Source of the DNA: Jackrogersella multiformis
Taxonomy: Eukaryota; Ascomycota; Sordariomycetes; Xylariales; Hypoxylaceae
Direction: 5' to 3'
DNA: 64,000 bases
NCBI GenBank assembly: GCA_902806575.1
Contig: CADCXD010000002.1
Coordinates: 620,001-684,000 of the forward strand
The notes below the pieces were generated by a model. It made no database searches, had not been told where the DNA came from, and saw only the letters and a list, made by a program, of their open reading frames with translations. Both the position numbers and the translations under genes were made by a program. This document shows positions 46,639-58,014 of this stretch, in pieces (the first letter of the stretch is position 1; each line of letters opens with the position of its first letter).

Positions 46639-47788
46639 CATCATTATTATGTCAGGCGCCTGCTCCTCTTTCATCATCATGAAACAAGACGGCGATAACG
46701 ATGAGCCTGGTGATTAGCGGTGTATATGCTGTATACCTAGGTCGGTAGGCAATTGGTGCTCCGAGCCAGCCAGCCAGCCAGCCTTGCTTTCCCAACAACC
46801 GCCAACTGAGAGGGCTCTCAAGCCTCACCTACACATTTAATTCTACCTACCTGCAATAGCCACTCAGCCCTACACGTGCCCCTGATCCCGAGCGCTCTTT
46901 GGTCATCCCGCTTAGCGATCATTTATCTTCTCCCTGCTCCCTATTGTTTATTGCCCCCCATGAAAAGTAGCCACCGGGGGTGTGTGGTGTGAGGGCTTTA
47001 TTCCCGCGGTGAAGAAGAATGTATGCATGTAGGTATGTATGTATGTTCCAAACTAGTCCAAGCACGTAATTCTAAGATCACCGCAGGCCTGCGCCTCTGC
47101 GAAAGAACGTGGTGTATGGTGAACTCCCTGCCGGAGAGCAAGACAGCGTAAGGTATTGCAATGTACACAATATAGGCATGTAGACAAATGTGACAAGTGA
47201 TTCTCACTCCGTATTAGATATGTAGGTAAAAGTCAAGTCTTCAGTAGCCACATCCAACTCTAAGGAGCAAACGCTCCCAGTTGCCTGAAACCTTGGTAGA
47301 TTCCACCATCCATTCTATACGAGGATGTTTCCATCTCACCGGGCTTGTCCTCTTTCGTAGCACGGATGATCATTGGTCATTACTTGATTATGTAGATATA
47401 TCTCGCTAATCTGATCATCCCTCTCTTTCCCCCGGTATACCAAAAATTGTCTAACAAGCAGTGGGTAAAGGAGTGGGGAGTAGTTGGATTTTCATCTTCG
47501 AATCTATCCCGTACCTCGATCTCGCGGCCTGCGCACTGTCTGGGTGTGATTGTGAAAACCCAAACTCGATTCTACTCAAGTCCAATTTTCCTACCTTGCC
47601 GTTCCAGAGTCCGAACGCCCGCATGATCGAAGTAAATCGTGTTTCTGTCCCCTTTCGCTTTTGTTGGCCGAATATCCCGCGGGAATTTCGCACGGTGATG
47701 TGACCCGTCACATCGCGATTGTTTAACCAGAACACACTCTGTAGCTCTTTCAGACCGGAGACCTCGGAATGCTCACTAAGCGTTATTT

Positions 47789-50374
47789 TTAGTTCGAATT
47801 TCTCTCCTTGAAGTCCTTCGTCATAGCTGTTACTAGATTCGCGAACCTATGTCCCTTCTCCTTCGCTGCCTCGACTGCCTTCACTACGCTGTCTGGGCTT
47901 CCGTGTTTCTCCCCTTCCTCGCCGTCATTATCATGATGTAGACGCTCCCTTAACTCGTTCCAGTGATTTAATCCTCTTCCCACGGCTGCTGAGCCGTGAG
48001 AGTATGCGCTGGATGCTAGCGTCTTCCCGGCCTCAATCACCATGTAATCATCGCCTGCGTACTTATCCACCTCTTGCTCTCCTACAAATCTCGTGAGATA
48101 AGTCTTGGCGCGGCCCTTTTTCCGATCGGACCGGATACGTTTGATTTCCGTCTCAAAGGCGCGGTCGTAGATATCGAAATCTATCCCGGTAGGCGAGTCG
48201 GACACAACGTCAGTTGGAGGACCGGAGGTAGCAAATTCATCATGCCCGCCAGTACCGATACCTAGAAACAGCGGCGCTTTGTCCGTTAGGTCATGAGCGT
48301 GAACTTTCTCGCTCCCTCCGGGCGACACCGGTGGGTGCGTTACGGCGTGCTGTTGTGCCGTGAGGAAAGCTCTGCGCTGCTTGATGAGCTCTGCCGCCTC
48401 TTCCGCGGTTGATATTTGACGCGTCGGCTGTACAGGAGTCTCGGAAACCATAGTCGAGGTTGTGGACATATCCATGTGTTCAGGGGTACCCTCCTCTTCT
48501 GCTAGTTCTGGTGGGCGAGGAGGGTGAAGCGTCCGAGGCGTTGTAACCTCGGGTGTTGTAACCCTACTTTTAGAAGTGAGGCCCTTAAACCGATGAATGG
48601 CTTTCAACTAAGATCGAGTTTTAGTATGCGTAGAAGGAGAGTCTACGAAAGAAAGTAGCCCTTACCACACAGGCTAGATGATCCAATTTTCGCGTGAATG
48701 CGTGGTTGACTTCCAAGGCATTCGGCGCTTGTACCTCGTCTGAACAATTCTCTTCTTCCGAAAGTAGAGGATCGGTACCACCTTTCGTGACCCAGGGATG
48801 ATTCTACTTGGTTTAGCATCTATGATTTCGGGACAACACCAGGTGGCCTTACTCTTATTTCTCGTAGTGTCAGCCTCGTCTCTGGGTTTTTGTCTAGAAT
48901 CCTGGTGATCAGATCTACAAGGTCTGGATCTTCGTTGCCGGAGGGTATTTGCAACTCTTCGGATCGAATCGCCTCGTACATCTCCAGCACATTGTCCCGC
49001 CTGAAAGGTAGCTTGCCATATTTGAGACAGTACAGGGAAACGCCCATAGACCATACATCTGCCGCTTTTCCCGAGACGTCACCATGCTTGGCTTGACATA
49101 GCTCAGGCGGTAAGAACGCAGGTGAGCCAGCGGATTTGCTAGTCATCATATTTTCTGGTTTTTCGAATATCTCTGATACTCCGAAATCGACGATTTTCAG
49201 TATATCGTCATTTGTTAGTAGGAGGTTGTCTGGCTTGATATCTCGATGCACGACTCCCTGGGAATGTACTTGTGCAAAGTCAGTGCGCATACATCAAAAC
49301 TGCAGCTTGGCGAAAACCCACGGTACTCGATGCCCAATATAAGATCGCGAAACCATAAGCGACAGCGCTCGTCATCGTAAGGGTCTGCTTGCTCATCTAA
49401 CCCAACTTTCATGATAACACCTTTCTTACACATTTCCAGAACCATATATAAGGAATCGTTTTCTGGGTCATCCAGCACTTCGATTAGTTGCACTAAGTTA
49501 GGATGGTCGAGCTTTTTCATGATGGCAATCTCCTCTCGTATTAGAAAGAGGGCATCTTTGGACTCTGCGATCTCGTGATGGCTCAGTTGTTTCTTATGGG
49601 CGCTCCATAGACTTCGTCCAGGACCGAGTTGTCGTGGTCTACCCCCTTCGGGCCTTCTTAAGATGTTCGACTGGGCTCGTTTCCGGAGGCGCAACTTGGA
49701 GAACTCCTTGATAGCCTGCCGCCAAGACAAATTAGAGGTGTGGTGCACGAGCCGAAGATTACTAGCCAGATGCGCTCACAAATTCAGTGCCGAATTGGTC
49801 TGTAGCAAGGTGTACAGCACCGTACGAGCCTCTCCCTATTTCCTCCTTAATGGTGTATTGATTGATGGTCTGTTGAGACCTTCCATCTGTCTCATCGTTC
49901 GTATACTCGGTCTTGGCATTGAGGGTTTCCTGGGAGAGGACCTTAGTTCAAGGATCCTGCTCATGAAGTTATTTCCCTCCAACTAACCTTTATTTCGCGA
50001 TGTTGAGATGGTGTCCTCTTGTGGTGCCTCATGGGACTTGGGAAAGTTGGTACGGTCGACGGCGCAGATCTGGACGATGCGATTGATGTCTTAGACAAAC
50101 ACAACACACCCATATGATAAATAGCCAAGACAAATCGCGGGGCAAATATGCATGAAGCCTCGACTAATATATGACACTCTCTTCCTTAGACTCACAGGTG
50201 AGGGGCAAGCTCCGGTCGCTCGAGCGCGTCAGCATCTTGCTGGATTGTAATAAATGGCGACGAAGGAAAACTGACGGAGCTGTCAAGCTCTTGCGGATTC
50301 GTTCCTTTCAGTTTAACGTTTTCCTGTGGCGCTACTGAAGAGTCGGCCGAGGCTGTGGTAGAGGTCGAATCCAT
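47789..50374 (-). CDS. CaMKK/Ssp1-type protein kinase
   Basis: Seven exons: 50374-50196, 50069-49988, 49929-49780, 49715-49322, 49268-48853, 48803-48666 and 48607-47789, giving 725 residues. The kinase domain (about 112-420) has the Gly loop GRGSYGAV (118-125), ATP lysine 140 in AIKEFSK, catalytic HRDIKPDN with Asp278, DFG at 296-298, and GSPAFLPPE in the activation region. AIKEFSKLRLRKRAQSNILRRP followed by a Pro/Arg/Gly-rich insert is typical of calcium/calmodulin-dependent kinase kinases and fission yeast Ssp1, which activate Snf1/AMPK and CaMK. The C-terminal 300 residues are mostly disordered. Exon 5 uses an AAG acceptor; the join restores LHSQGVVHRD. A calmodulin-binding helix may lie in VNHAFTRKLDHLACVLKAIHRF style sequence after the domain (inference). 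Confidence 0.94.
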
Positions 50375-51455
50375 CGTGGTGGGTTTCGTTGATCTGACGA
50401 ATATCAAATCTCACAGACGTCGGCACCGTTCTGAACAACACATTTGAGGATACCTAGGTAGATAATTACAAGACTACACTTTTGGCTAGGTCTAGGGTTA
50501 AGTAGACAAAGGAATGATAATAATTTAAAGAAGGAGGATATTAGAAATAAGAGAATATTAGAAATAAAGCCTAAGGTTACCTAGGTAGGTACCTAGGTAG
50601 ACAAGATGGAAAGAAATACTGGCTGGCTTTTTAGGTAGCTACATGTAGGTAAGTGGTACGAAGTACCCAAGGCTTCTTTTCTCTCTCGTTCGTGCTTTCC
50701 CCGGCGTCTCCTTCCCCCCATGTCCCATCCATGTGCTTCATGGTAGCCCTGGAGGTATTGAATTTTTCTCTTTCAATGGTATTCAGCCCAACCAGCAAAG
50801 CTAATTCCGCGATTGGGCGAATCATGGCCCCCAAACGCAACGTCTATGATCCCTGCTTCTGTTTCCCAGCATGGCATCCCCGCTCAAGTGCTTGGGAGTT
50901 CGAGGATTTTCTCTAAGGCTAACAGATAACAAATTGGTAGGTACCTAGGCACATTTCGGCGCAAGTACCCTGATAGTTTGGTAATTAATCCTTGAGTAGC
51001 TGAACGGATGTCGGCAGTTAAATAAGATATCCATAGGTACCTATGATACTAGGTAGGTAAGAACAAGGGCAGATAGTTGCATATACGCAAAGTGCATAAC
51101 CTAGGTACCTAGTAGACTTACCTAATTAAAAGGTATCCAGTACCGGAAACTGGTACGCTACGCCTTAGTGAAGCTTTAGAAGGCTGGACCCCCTTCCTGG
51201 CCCGGCCCGCATATAACGATTCAAGGACATGCACGTAGGTACCTAGGTACCTACCAACCATGTGCCGACTTACCGGTCGATACTCCAGTTCCCATTCTAA
51301 ATTAATCAATTATTTTTTTTAGAACCTGCAACATCGACGACTAGGTATACGACGACCGCAACCCAACCAGTCCCATCCCACCTGGGCACTCTTCGGCCAC
51401 GGGCATGTGATTTTCAAAGCCGCGAAGCCCGCTATAGCAGCTGATTCTTTTAGCC
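50375..51455. other. Divergent promoter region CaMKK / bet5
   Basis: About 1.1 kb, rich in TACCTAGGTA/GGTA copies (50452-50461, 50576-50601, 50938-50950, 51041-51059, 51233-51256). No coding ORF was supported. Confidence 0.65.
50576..50601. repeat. TACC/GGTA repeat cluster
   Basis: Two overlapping CCTAGGTA palindromes joined by a GGTACC core, located upstream of the CaMKK-type gene. Confidence 0.85.
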
Positions 51456-52388
51456 ATGCCTATACAGGTCTACTCCTTCTACATCTTCGACCGCCATAGT
51501 AAGCCCTGCCATGTCGACCTGCGGACCCCCGTCTCCTCGACTGTAGCTAACCCGAGCAGCGGAGTGCGTCTACTCCAAGCTATGGATCCCGCGGCCGACC
51601 ACCACGACTGCCGCCGCCTCCGCCGGTCTCACATCGCCTCCGCCGTCGCGGCCGCAGTCGCAACAGCCCGGCGCCCAAGCACCCACCACCCACACCACTA
51701 ACACGATCGCGGCGCCGGCCCCCCCCGCGGTCCTCTCCTCGGCGCGGCAGCGGCAGGCCGCCGACGACGCGAAGCTGATCTTCGGCAGCGTGTTCAGCCT
51801 GCGGAACATGGTGCGCAAGCTGGGCGGCGAGGACGACGCCTTCATCGCCTACCGCACCGCCCACTACAAGCTGCACTACTACGAGACCCCCACCAACCTG
51901 CGCTTCGCCATGCTGACCGAGCCCGGCGCCCTCAGCATGCGGAATGTCCTGCACCAGATCTACATCAACCTCTGGGTCGAGTATGGTGAGTTTGCTGGCG
52001 TCTCTTCCGAACCTATCCTTTTTTTTCTTTATATGTATTGGTGGGGTTGTGCTGCTTCGGTGTGGAGTGGAGGGAGGGGAGGGGGGGAGCAAGCACGGAG
52101 GGAGATGGATAGATAGAAGGGAATAGGTTGATACCGAAAGACTAGCTAAGCCATTCGCCCGCCGCGGGTCTAAGCTGCACATCTTCAAGCGGCCAAAGAA
52201 TATATAGGGAAAACACCTAAATGCAGGGGAGCGAGTACGTTTCAAGAGAGAGAGAGAAACCCGTGCTAACGATTCAACCCCTAGTGGTCAAGAACCCGCT
52301 CTCGACCGTCGAGCACAAGGGCGGCCAAGGCGTCCGGAACGAGATGTTCGAGATGGGGCTGGACAAGTTTATTAGAGGGTTGATGTGA
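51456..52388 (+). CDS. bet5: TRAPP complex subunit Bet5/TRAPPC1
   Basis: Three exons, 51456-51498, 51560-51985 and 52285-52388, giving 190 residues. Bet5 is a longin-fold (sedlin-like) core subunit of TRAPP, the Rab1/Ypt1 exchange factor for ER-to-Golgi and Golgi traffic. The first exon encodes MPIQVYSFYIFDRH, which continues as TECVYSKLW after splicing. The conserved second half shows DDAKLIFGSVFSLRNMVRKL, YKLHYYETPTNLRFAMLT, SMRNVLHQIYINLWVEYVVKNPLS and the final MGLDKFIRGLM. A Pro/Thr/Gln-rich insert of about 45 residues lies in the usual first loop. Intron 2 is 299 bp, the others short. It is convergent with pex3. Confidence 0.95.
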
Positions 52389-52999
52389 CGAGGCTCTATC
52401 ACGTGGCGGCATAGGACAGAATTCCGCCTCGGGCTTTCGGGGAGGGAGGGAACCCGGTGAGCTTGGGCTCTAGGTATTTACACTTAACAACCCAGGCACG
52501 GAATAACCAGTCTACACCCTCCCCGAATGTCCAGAAAAGGAAGATAGACGGAGTGCCTAGGACCGATACGAATCTTCCTACCAATACGCCCATACACATA
52601 TATACCTAGCAGGTAGGCCAGCCGGAGTCAACCAGCCTCTAACACACTCCGGAACAAGGCTACAAGGCATCGAGGCTTCAAGGCAGGGAGCTGGGCAGAG
52701 ATGATACCTATCATATCGGTCTCCCCCACGGAGTCGATAAAGCTCGATCGAAATATCAAATAAATGGAGCTTCGAGATCCGCGGAAACTACTGTTACATG
52801 ATGATGTATGCTCTCTATGTAAGCGGAAGCTGCTTGAAGCTGGCGGCCCATAATACAGACGCTATGATGATTATGTATCCTCGAAATCTGCGTTGTTCCT
52901 CCCGATTCAAATGTAGATTACTAAAATGCGCCCCTGTGAAAAGACTAGTTGCCACGTTATATGCCAGAACGACGTATCCATCAATGTCAATGCGGTGCA
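52389..52999. other. Convergent spacer bet5/pex3
   Basis: About 0.6 kb holding both 3' UTRs. Small ORFs on both strands are without support. Confidence 0.6.
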
Positions 53000-54835
53000 T
53001 TATTTCCCCTCCGTCGCCTTCCCCCAAGCGCTCTCGAACGAGCTATCCGCCTGTGACTGTGACGGGTTGACCACGACGATGCTCTCCTCGCCTATGGTCG
53101 AGACCTGCGAGAACCTTCCTACTACGCTACTCTCGGGTACCATCAAACTACTACCACTACTCGCCACCGCCTCGTCCGCAGCGGCCCGCGTGGCAACTGC
53201 CGCGGCGAAAGCACCTTCGTCCTGGTGGATCTCGTTCTCCCAGTTGCTCGAGTAGACGACGGCCGCAAAGGCTTCAAGATCGCGCACCTGCTCCATGTCC
53301 TGGAGGTATTCGTTAGGCATACCGTTGCCGATGGCGTGCGCCTGGCGCGTCAGCACCGATAGGATCTTGGGCAACAGGACAACCTTAGACGAGGCCGCCG
53401 TTACTGCCGCCTGTTGGCCCACTAGCTGAACCAGGTCCGTCGAGGGAGGGGTGATGAAGGGCTCCGGAGGCAGGTCGAAGGCGCCCGGGAGCAGCTTCTT
53501 GTGCAGGAGGGTAGAGAATCCGGCGTCGAGGAGGAGCGTTAAGACGTGCTTGAAGGCGGGCGACTCGATAAGATCGGACGTCTCGTCTAAGAGGCGGCGG
53601 AGAGATGCCTCAGACGATACGGGTGCTGATGAAGCATCTAGCTGCGTAGTTGCTGAAGTGTTGTCCCCTAGGACGCCCGATTCCCTAAGGACGAAGTCTT
53701 CCATCTTAGTAGGCGGCAGTAGGAAGGGTAACCACTTGGAACCTGGTCTTTTCCCGCCAGCCTCCCTCTCCCTCTCCTCCGACCTGCTTTCCATCTTTCT
53801 GCGGACCTCGATTGTAAGCTGCGAGAAGGTATCGAAACTAAGGAGGTCGCGGGGGCTGAGTTGGCCGAAAACCTCGCGGACGGCGCCCTCAACGTTCTCC
53901 ATGACCTCAACCCAGCCACGGTGTAATAACCACCAACTGAAGGTCAGATACTTTCGGTTTGTCTCGAAGTCACTACCGTACGCCTGCTCCGGGTTATCGT
54001 CGTCGTTGTTTTCTAAGCTTATCGTTGATTGTGCCGTGCCTGTTGCTAGCGAGACCACGCTCGATAGGTAGCTTCGCCGTCCGAGGAGGTTGAGTTGGAT
54101 TCGTGTGAGTAAGGTAAGGAGAGATAATGTGTAAATGAGGGTAAAGGCGCGTGTTATTGCTAAAGATTCGTTAATTAGCTCAGAGACATGCGAGTTGTCT
54201 CAACGAGCTCTCAGGGGTAACTCACAACTTATTGTTAAGTCATCCCACAATTGTCTTTTCGTTTTCCTCGACCTTTGGACAATCTGACTAGCATCTTGAG
54301 AGCCATCTCCTACAGTAGACATAGGCGGCAATGACATTTGACTCGCATGCACGCCACTCTCGCTCTGCATGCTCACTATACTCTTCCCTTCCTCCTCGGT
54401 CAAGGTGGTATCAGCGATACTAGGCGGTGTAGCAGTAGACTCGCCGCTATTCCGCAAACTCTTAGAGCTGCTCTTCATCTGCTGGATCTCCAATGTTATT
54501 TTCTCGGTGTTCATAGTCTCGAGGATATTAGTGGTGGCGGTGGGCAGCAGTGCCAAAACCGTGAAGGTGCAATCTTCTTGATTTTGTTCGAATCGCCGGC
54601 GAAGGCTATGGGATGGTTAGATTGGAGGTAATATGGAATATAGAATACGTAGGTGAACAGAAAGAGGCAATTCTTACTTCTCCTTCGCAATTCGATCGCT
54701 ACTCATGCGCTCGCGCGCGTCGTTGATCTTGCTAAGCACATATTGAGTAGCTAAATAACCGGCACCAATGACGCCGACACCAATAGCTAGGGGTGTTCTA
54801 TTGCGGCGGAACCATCGCCGGCTAGCTGATATCAT
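53000..54835 (-). CDS. pex3: Peroxisomal membrane biogenesis protein Pex3
   Basis: Three exons, 54835-54678, 54605-54226 and 54159-53000, giving 565 residues. Pex3 is a membrane anchor that docks Pex19 carrying peroxisomal membrane proteins, and takes part in peroxisome inheritance and pexophagy. The N-terminus MISASRRWFRRNRTPLAIGV is a basic patch followed by a membrane helix (about 15-34), the peroxisomal targeting region. Then come LRRRFEQNQEDCTFTVLALLP and a Ser/Thr-rich linker. After splicing, TISSITRAFTLIYTLSLLTLL and RIQLNLLGRRSYLSSVV form the most conserved block. The C-terminal domain continues with TFSWWLLHRGWVEVMENV, and the Pex19-binding helices end near LEAFAAVVYSSNWENEI. Splice donors are GTAAG and GTGAGT. 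It is convergent with bet5 and divergent from atg101. Confidence 0.96.
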
Positions 54836-55561
54836 GGCTGAGCCCCGAAGAAGCTTCAGGAACAGAAGGTGTTCCCGAAAAAGGATTCAATCGGATTTGT
54901 TGTTATTGAAGCTGCGAGATGAAAGTTTCGTGCGGCTTTGGAGCTTTTGGAGCTTTTGGAGCTTGGAGTTCAAGGGCAGTTGGCGTTTGGAGCCACCTGC
55001 AGCTGCCGGGTGAAATTCCATTTATTAAAGTTCGAACTTCTGACGTGTGCCTCGGTCCAAGCGCGCAAAGTTCCTAAGACGGTTAGGTAGATACCTCCTA
55101 ATTGAATTTATGTTGGAAGTCTCGATAAGATTCCCGCTGAGGCCCTAGGCTAAGTACCTAGGTAACTATTTATATAGAAGCCACAGTGAGATGTCCAGGT
55201 GTGGCTGGTATGACGCACTTCGTTACCGTATACCTAATGTACGAAGTACCTGGTACCTAATGTATGTGCATACACCCCACGTTCCTAAAAGAACCTTACT
55301 ATGTATTACATAGAAGTCCCCCAGAAGTTCCAGAGTCCCAGAACGCTCCAAGTTTTTCCCCCCTCAGCCTCCCTTTTGCCGCACTAAGATGCAGACCCCT
55401 CCATAAGAACTGATGATCACATACGTCGTGACCCCAAGACCTCCGGGAAGGTCGACTGCCCAAAACCTCCACAAGCAAAAGCAAAAGCAAAAGCAAAAGC
55501 AAACAAAGTACAAGAATAACAAGCCAGTCTCGGTAAACCACCAACTGCCCACTACCAAACT
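54836..55561. other. Divergent promoter region pex3/atg101
   Basis: About 0.7 kb shared upstream region. It has a triple GAGCTTTTG-like repeat near 54938-54962, some TACCTAGGTA-like units near 55155-55165, and an AGCAAA array near its right end in the presumed atg101 leader. Confidence 0.6.
55474..55503 (+). repeat. Five tandem AGCAAA hexamers
   Basis: Five perfect 6-bp units end 58 bp before the atg101 start codon, presumably in its leader or core promoter. The minus strand reads as TTTGCT units. Confidence 0.9.
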
Positions 55562-56749
55562 ATGGAGCAACAGACACCACAAGAATTCATCCTCGAAGCA
55601 TTTGCTGATCCAGCTTCGGTACGCGATGTAGTGCGAGGTATATACCATACCTACCTATACATATACATATGCCTATGCCTATATATAATATGAAAAAGAA
55701 GTGTTCTGCAGCAGCAAAAGAAGCATCCAATCACATGCCCCGCCTCCGCCTCCGTCATCATCATCCTTTTCCTTCGTCCATCCATCGTCGTCCACGAAGA
55801 TGAAGATGGATCCGCCCCATATCTGCCTACGTGCCCCCATACCCATATATATCCATCTCTACCTATGTCTATGTCTATGTCTATATATCACATACAGCCC
55901 AGCGCGCCGCACACTTATCATAAACCCAAGAGCTAACACCTGTATCTATTACTGCCCCCTAGGAATCCTGCACACCATCTTCTTCCACCGGTTCTTCCCG
56001 TCGCTGACGCCGCGTTCGCGTGAGGTCCTCGACATCACGCTGCCGTACGTCGAAGATGCCGAGCTCGACACCATGATCGAGAAGCGGGCCGCCGAGCTGG
56101 CGCGCGAGCTCGACGCCGAGCGCACCACCACCCATCCGAACCCGCCGCACTCCCACTCGCGCTCCTATTCCCACTCCCAGCCGCTGCAGCTGCAGCAGAC
56201 CCGCGGTAGCGGCAGCGGCGGCCGCGGCGACATCTCCGTCCAGTTCTTCGAGAAGAAGCGCCGCAAGACCTGGTACATGCGCGCCTACGGCGGCGACGAG
56301 GAGATCTGCTGGGAGTGCTGGACCGTCAAGGTCACCGTCGCCGAGCCGCGCACCGACAGCGGTGCGTCTTTTCTTCGCCCCTATTCCCCCGCCAACCCCC
56401 TATCCTTATTGCCCCCGGCCTAGCCCAGCCCAGCCCCATTTTCCATCATCTCCACAGATATACTTCGCTTGGCGCGTACAACAAACTACATTCCATGATA
56501 TACTGTAACACAAATGATACTTACCCTAGCTAATTCCATAATCCACCCTTTATAGAGCGAGCCAAAGTCCGCAAAGCCATGGAGCAGACCCTCCTGACGA
56601 CCGCCATGAAGATCGTGACCTGCGTCAACTCCCACAAGGACCACATCCCGCCCATCACCACGAGCGAGGCCAACCCCTTCCCCTACCAGATCAACGTGAA
56701 TCAGAAGGACGCCGGCTGGGCCACGCGCATGGGCATACTAGGAGCCTGA
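55562..56749 (+). CDS. atg101: Autophagy-related protein 101
   Basis: Three exons, 55562-55637, 55963-56361 and 56556-56749, giving 222 residues; the first intron is 325 bp. Atg101 is a HORMA-domain protein that pairs with Atg13 in the Atg1/ULK initiation complex of fungi that lack Atg29/Atg31. Family blocks: TPQEFILEAFADPASVRDVVRGILHTIFFHRFF (split by intron 1), VEDAELDTMIEKRAAELARELD, ISVQFFEKKRRKTWY, EEICWECWTVKVTV, KVRKAMEQTLLTTAMKIVTCV, HIPPITTSEANPFPYQI and the final WATRMGI. A His/Ser/Gln-rich insert of about 35 residues sits before ISVQFF. The aromatic pair in KTWYMR may correspond to the exposed WF finger known in other species (inference). It is divergent from pex3. Confidence 0.95.
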
Positions 56750-58014
56750 GCCTAAGCCCAAGCCAATCTACTTCCGCTTCTGCCCTGACGATCCGAGCAG
56801 GGGAGCAAGCGTGTATGCATACCTACCTATCTACATAGCCCTAGCCCAAAGCAGGGCAAGCGAGGGACGGGGAAGGGAAAGGAGAAGTATGGAGGGGTGT
56901 GTTGTAATGCATTATCGCCTCAACAGGCAAAGAAAGAAAGAATACTAGGAAACGGCGTTCATATAAACTGTGGGAAGACCGGCGCTTGGGAACTGCTCCC
57001 CTATTGTTATAGAGTTGGTTTCTTCGCGGATTTTATTTTCTCACCATTGGCAGGGCTGGTTCGACTACATCGAGATAACTCAATGATACCCCATCTTAAG
57101 ATATGGCAAAATATTGTACCCAATGACGGTGACCCTACCCTTGATTATGTTGTGTACTTAGGTAGCTTGTGTTGTACAGGCTAAAATTGTCGGGACATAC
57201 GGATGTAGAATGTCGTATAGCGAACATGTTCTACAATGAAGACTACGACGATCGACATCACTACACGGGGATATCGACAGTAAAAGGTCATTTAAAGTTT
57301 TGAAAACATTGCCGCAGTCATGGCAGAAGTCCGTATTGAAACGATAGCAGTAACCTTACGCATGTGGAAAGCAACTAAGCACGAGCTCCGTCAGACCCAA
57401 CTCCAAACATTGTCCGCCATACAAGACTTTGCCAATCCATCCGTACTAGGTAAGAAAAATCACACATAAAGAGCAACAGCAAGATGTCCAGTTCGAACCA
57501 AGGGATGGTGCCTCTCAACTCTCAAAACTCCTCCGGAGGTGGGTAAACCTCGCACATGTTTCCTGATTTCCCCTGCCATCTTTCCTTTTCAATCACATTG
57601 CATCCAACGCCTTCTCGTATGTCTCCTCATAATCTGAAATATCAGACTCAAAACGCGTGGTGAGGCAAGACAAAAGGCTGGTTTGACCTATATCCGCGCG
57701 GTACTAAAACCAAATAAGGAGAAAAGGGCGAAAAAAAAATTCCAGATTTCATCATGTAGGCGTTGTTGCAGTGATGGTATGTACTTGAGACACGTGTCGT
57801 CATTATGAATATCAAGTAGTAGACAAGAAAGCCGTGGGGCGAGAAGGTAGGCGGGAAGGTCTATATTCGTCAAATGTATCGGTAAGCGTGTTCGACAAAA
57901 TCAAGTCGAAAGCCACATTACAAGCAGGTGATGTAGTTGAGTCGTTATTCGTAATCGTCGTAAAAAATAGGACATGCCGCCCAAAGGAGCCCACTAATAA
58001 GCAGCGTAGGGGAT
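56750..58014. other. Convergent spacer atg101 / forkhead gene
   Basis: About 1.3 kb holding two 3' UTRs. A 49-codon ORF at 57321-57470 has no intron partner or family signal. Nothing else was seen. Confidence 0.6.

Larger units (their letters stand above)
39600..47788. other. 8.2-kb gene desert
   Basis: Between two minus-strand kinases I found no supportable gene. The left 1 kb should be the promoter and leader of the HAL4-type kinase. The rest holds scattered TACC/GGTA repeats (41341-41377, 41509-41549, 42397-42420, 42585-42600), tetranucleotide runs (ACAT/GTAC near 41270-41305, CAGC near 46768-46785), an 18-base T run, a 14-base G run, an AAT/ATT palindrome and GA microsatellites (46332-46350). 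The 141-codon ORF at 42559-42984 reads through a TACCTAGGTA copy and has no family signal. Confidence 0.7.

Noticed and set aside
51456..56749. Secondary-metabolite or dedicated functional cluster.
   Set aside because: The genes are conserved housekeeping functions with no backbone synthase, transporter or tailoring enzymes anywhere in the window.
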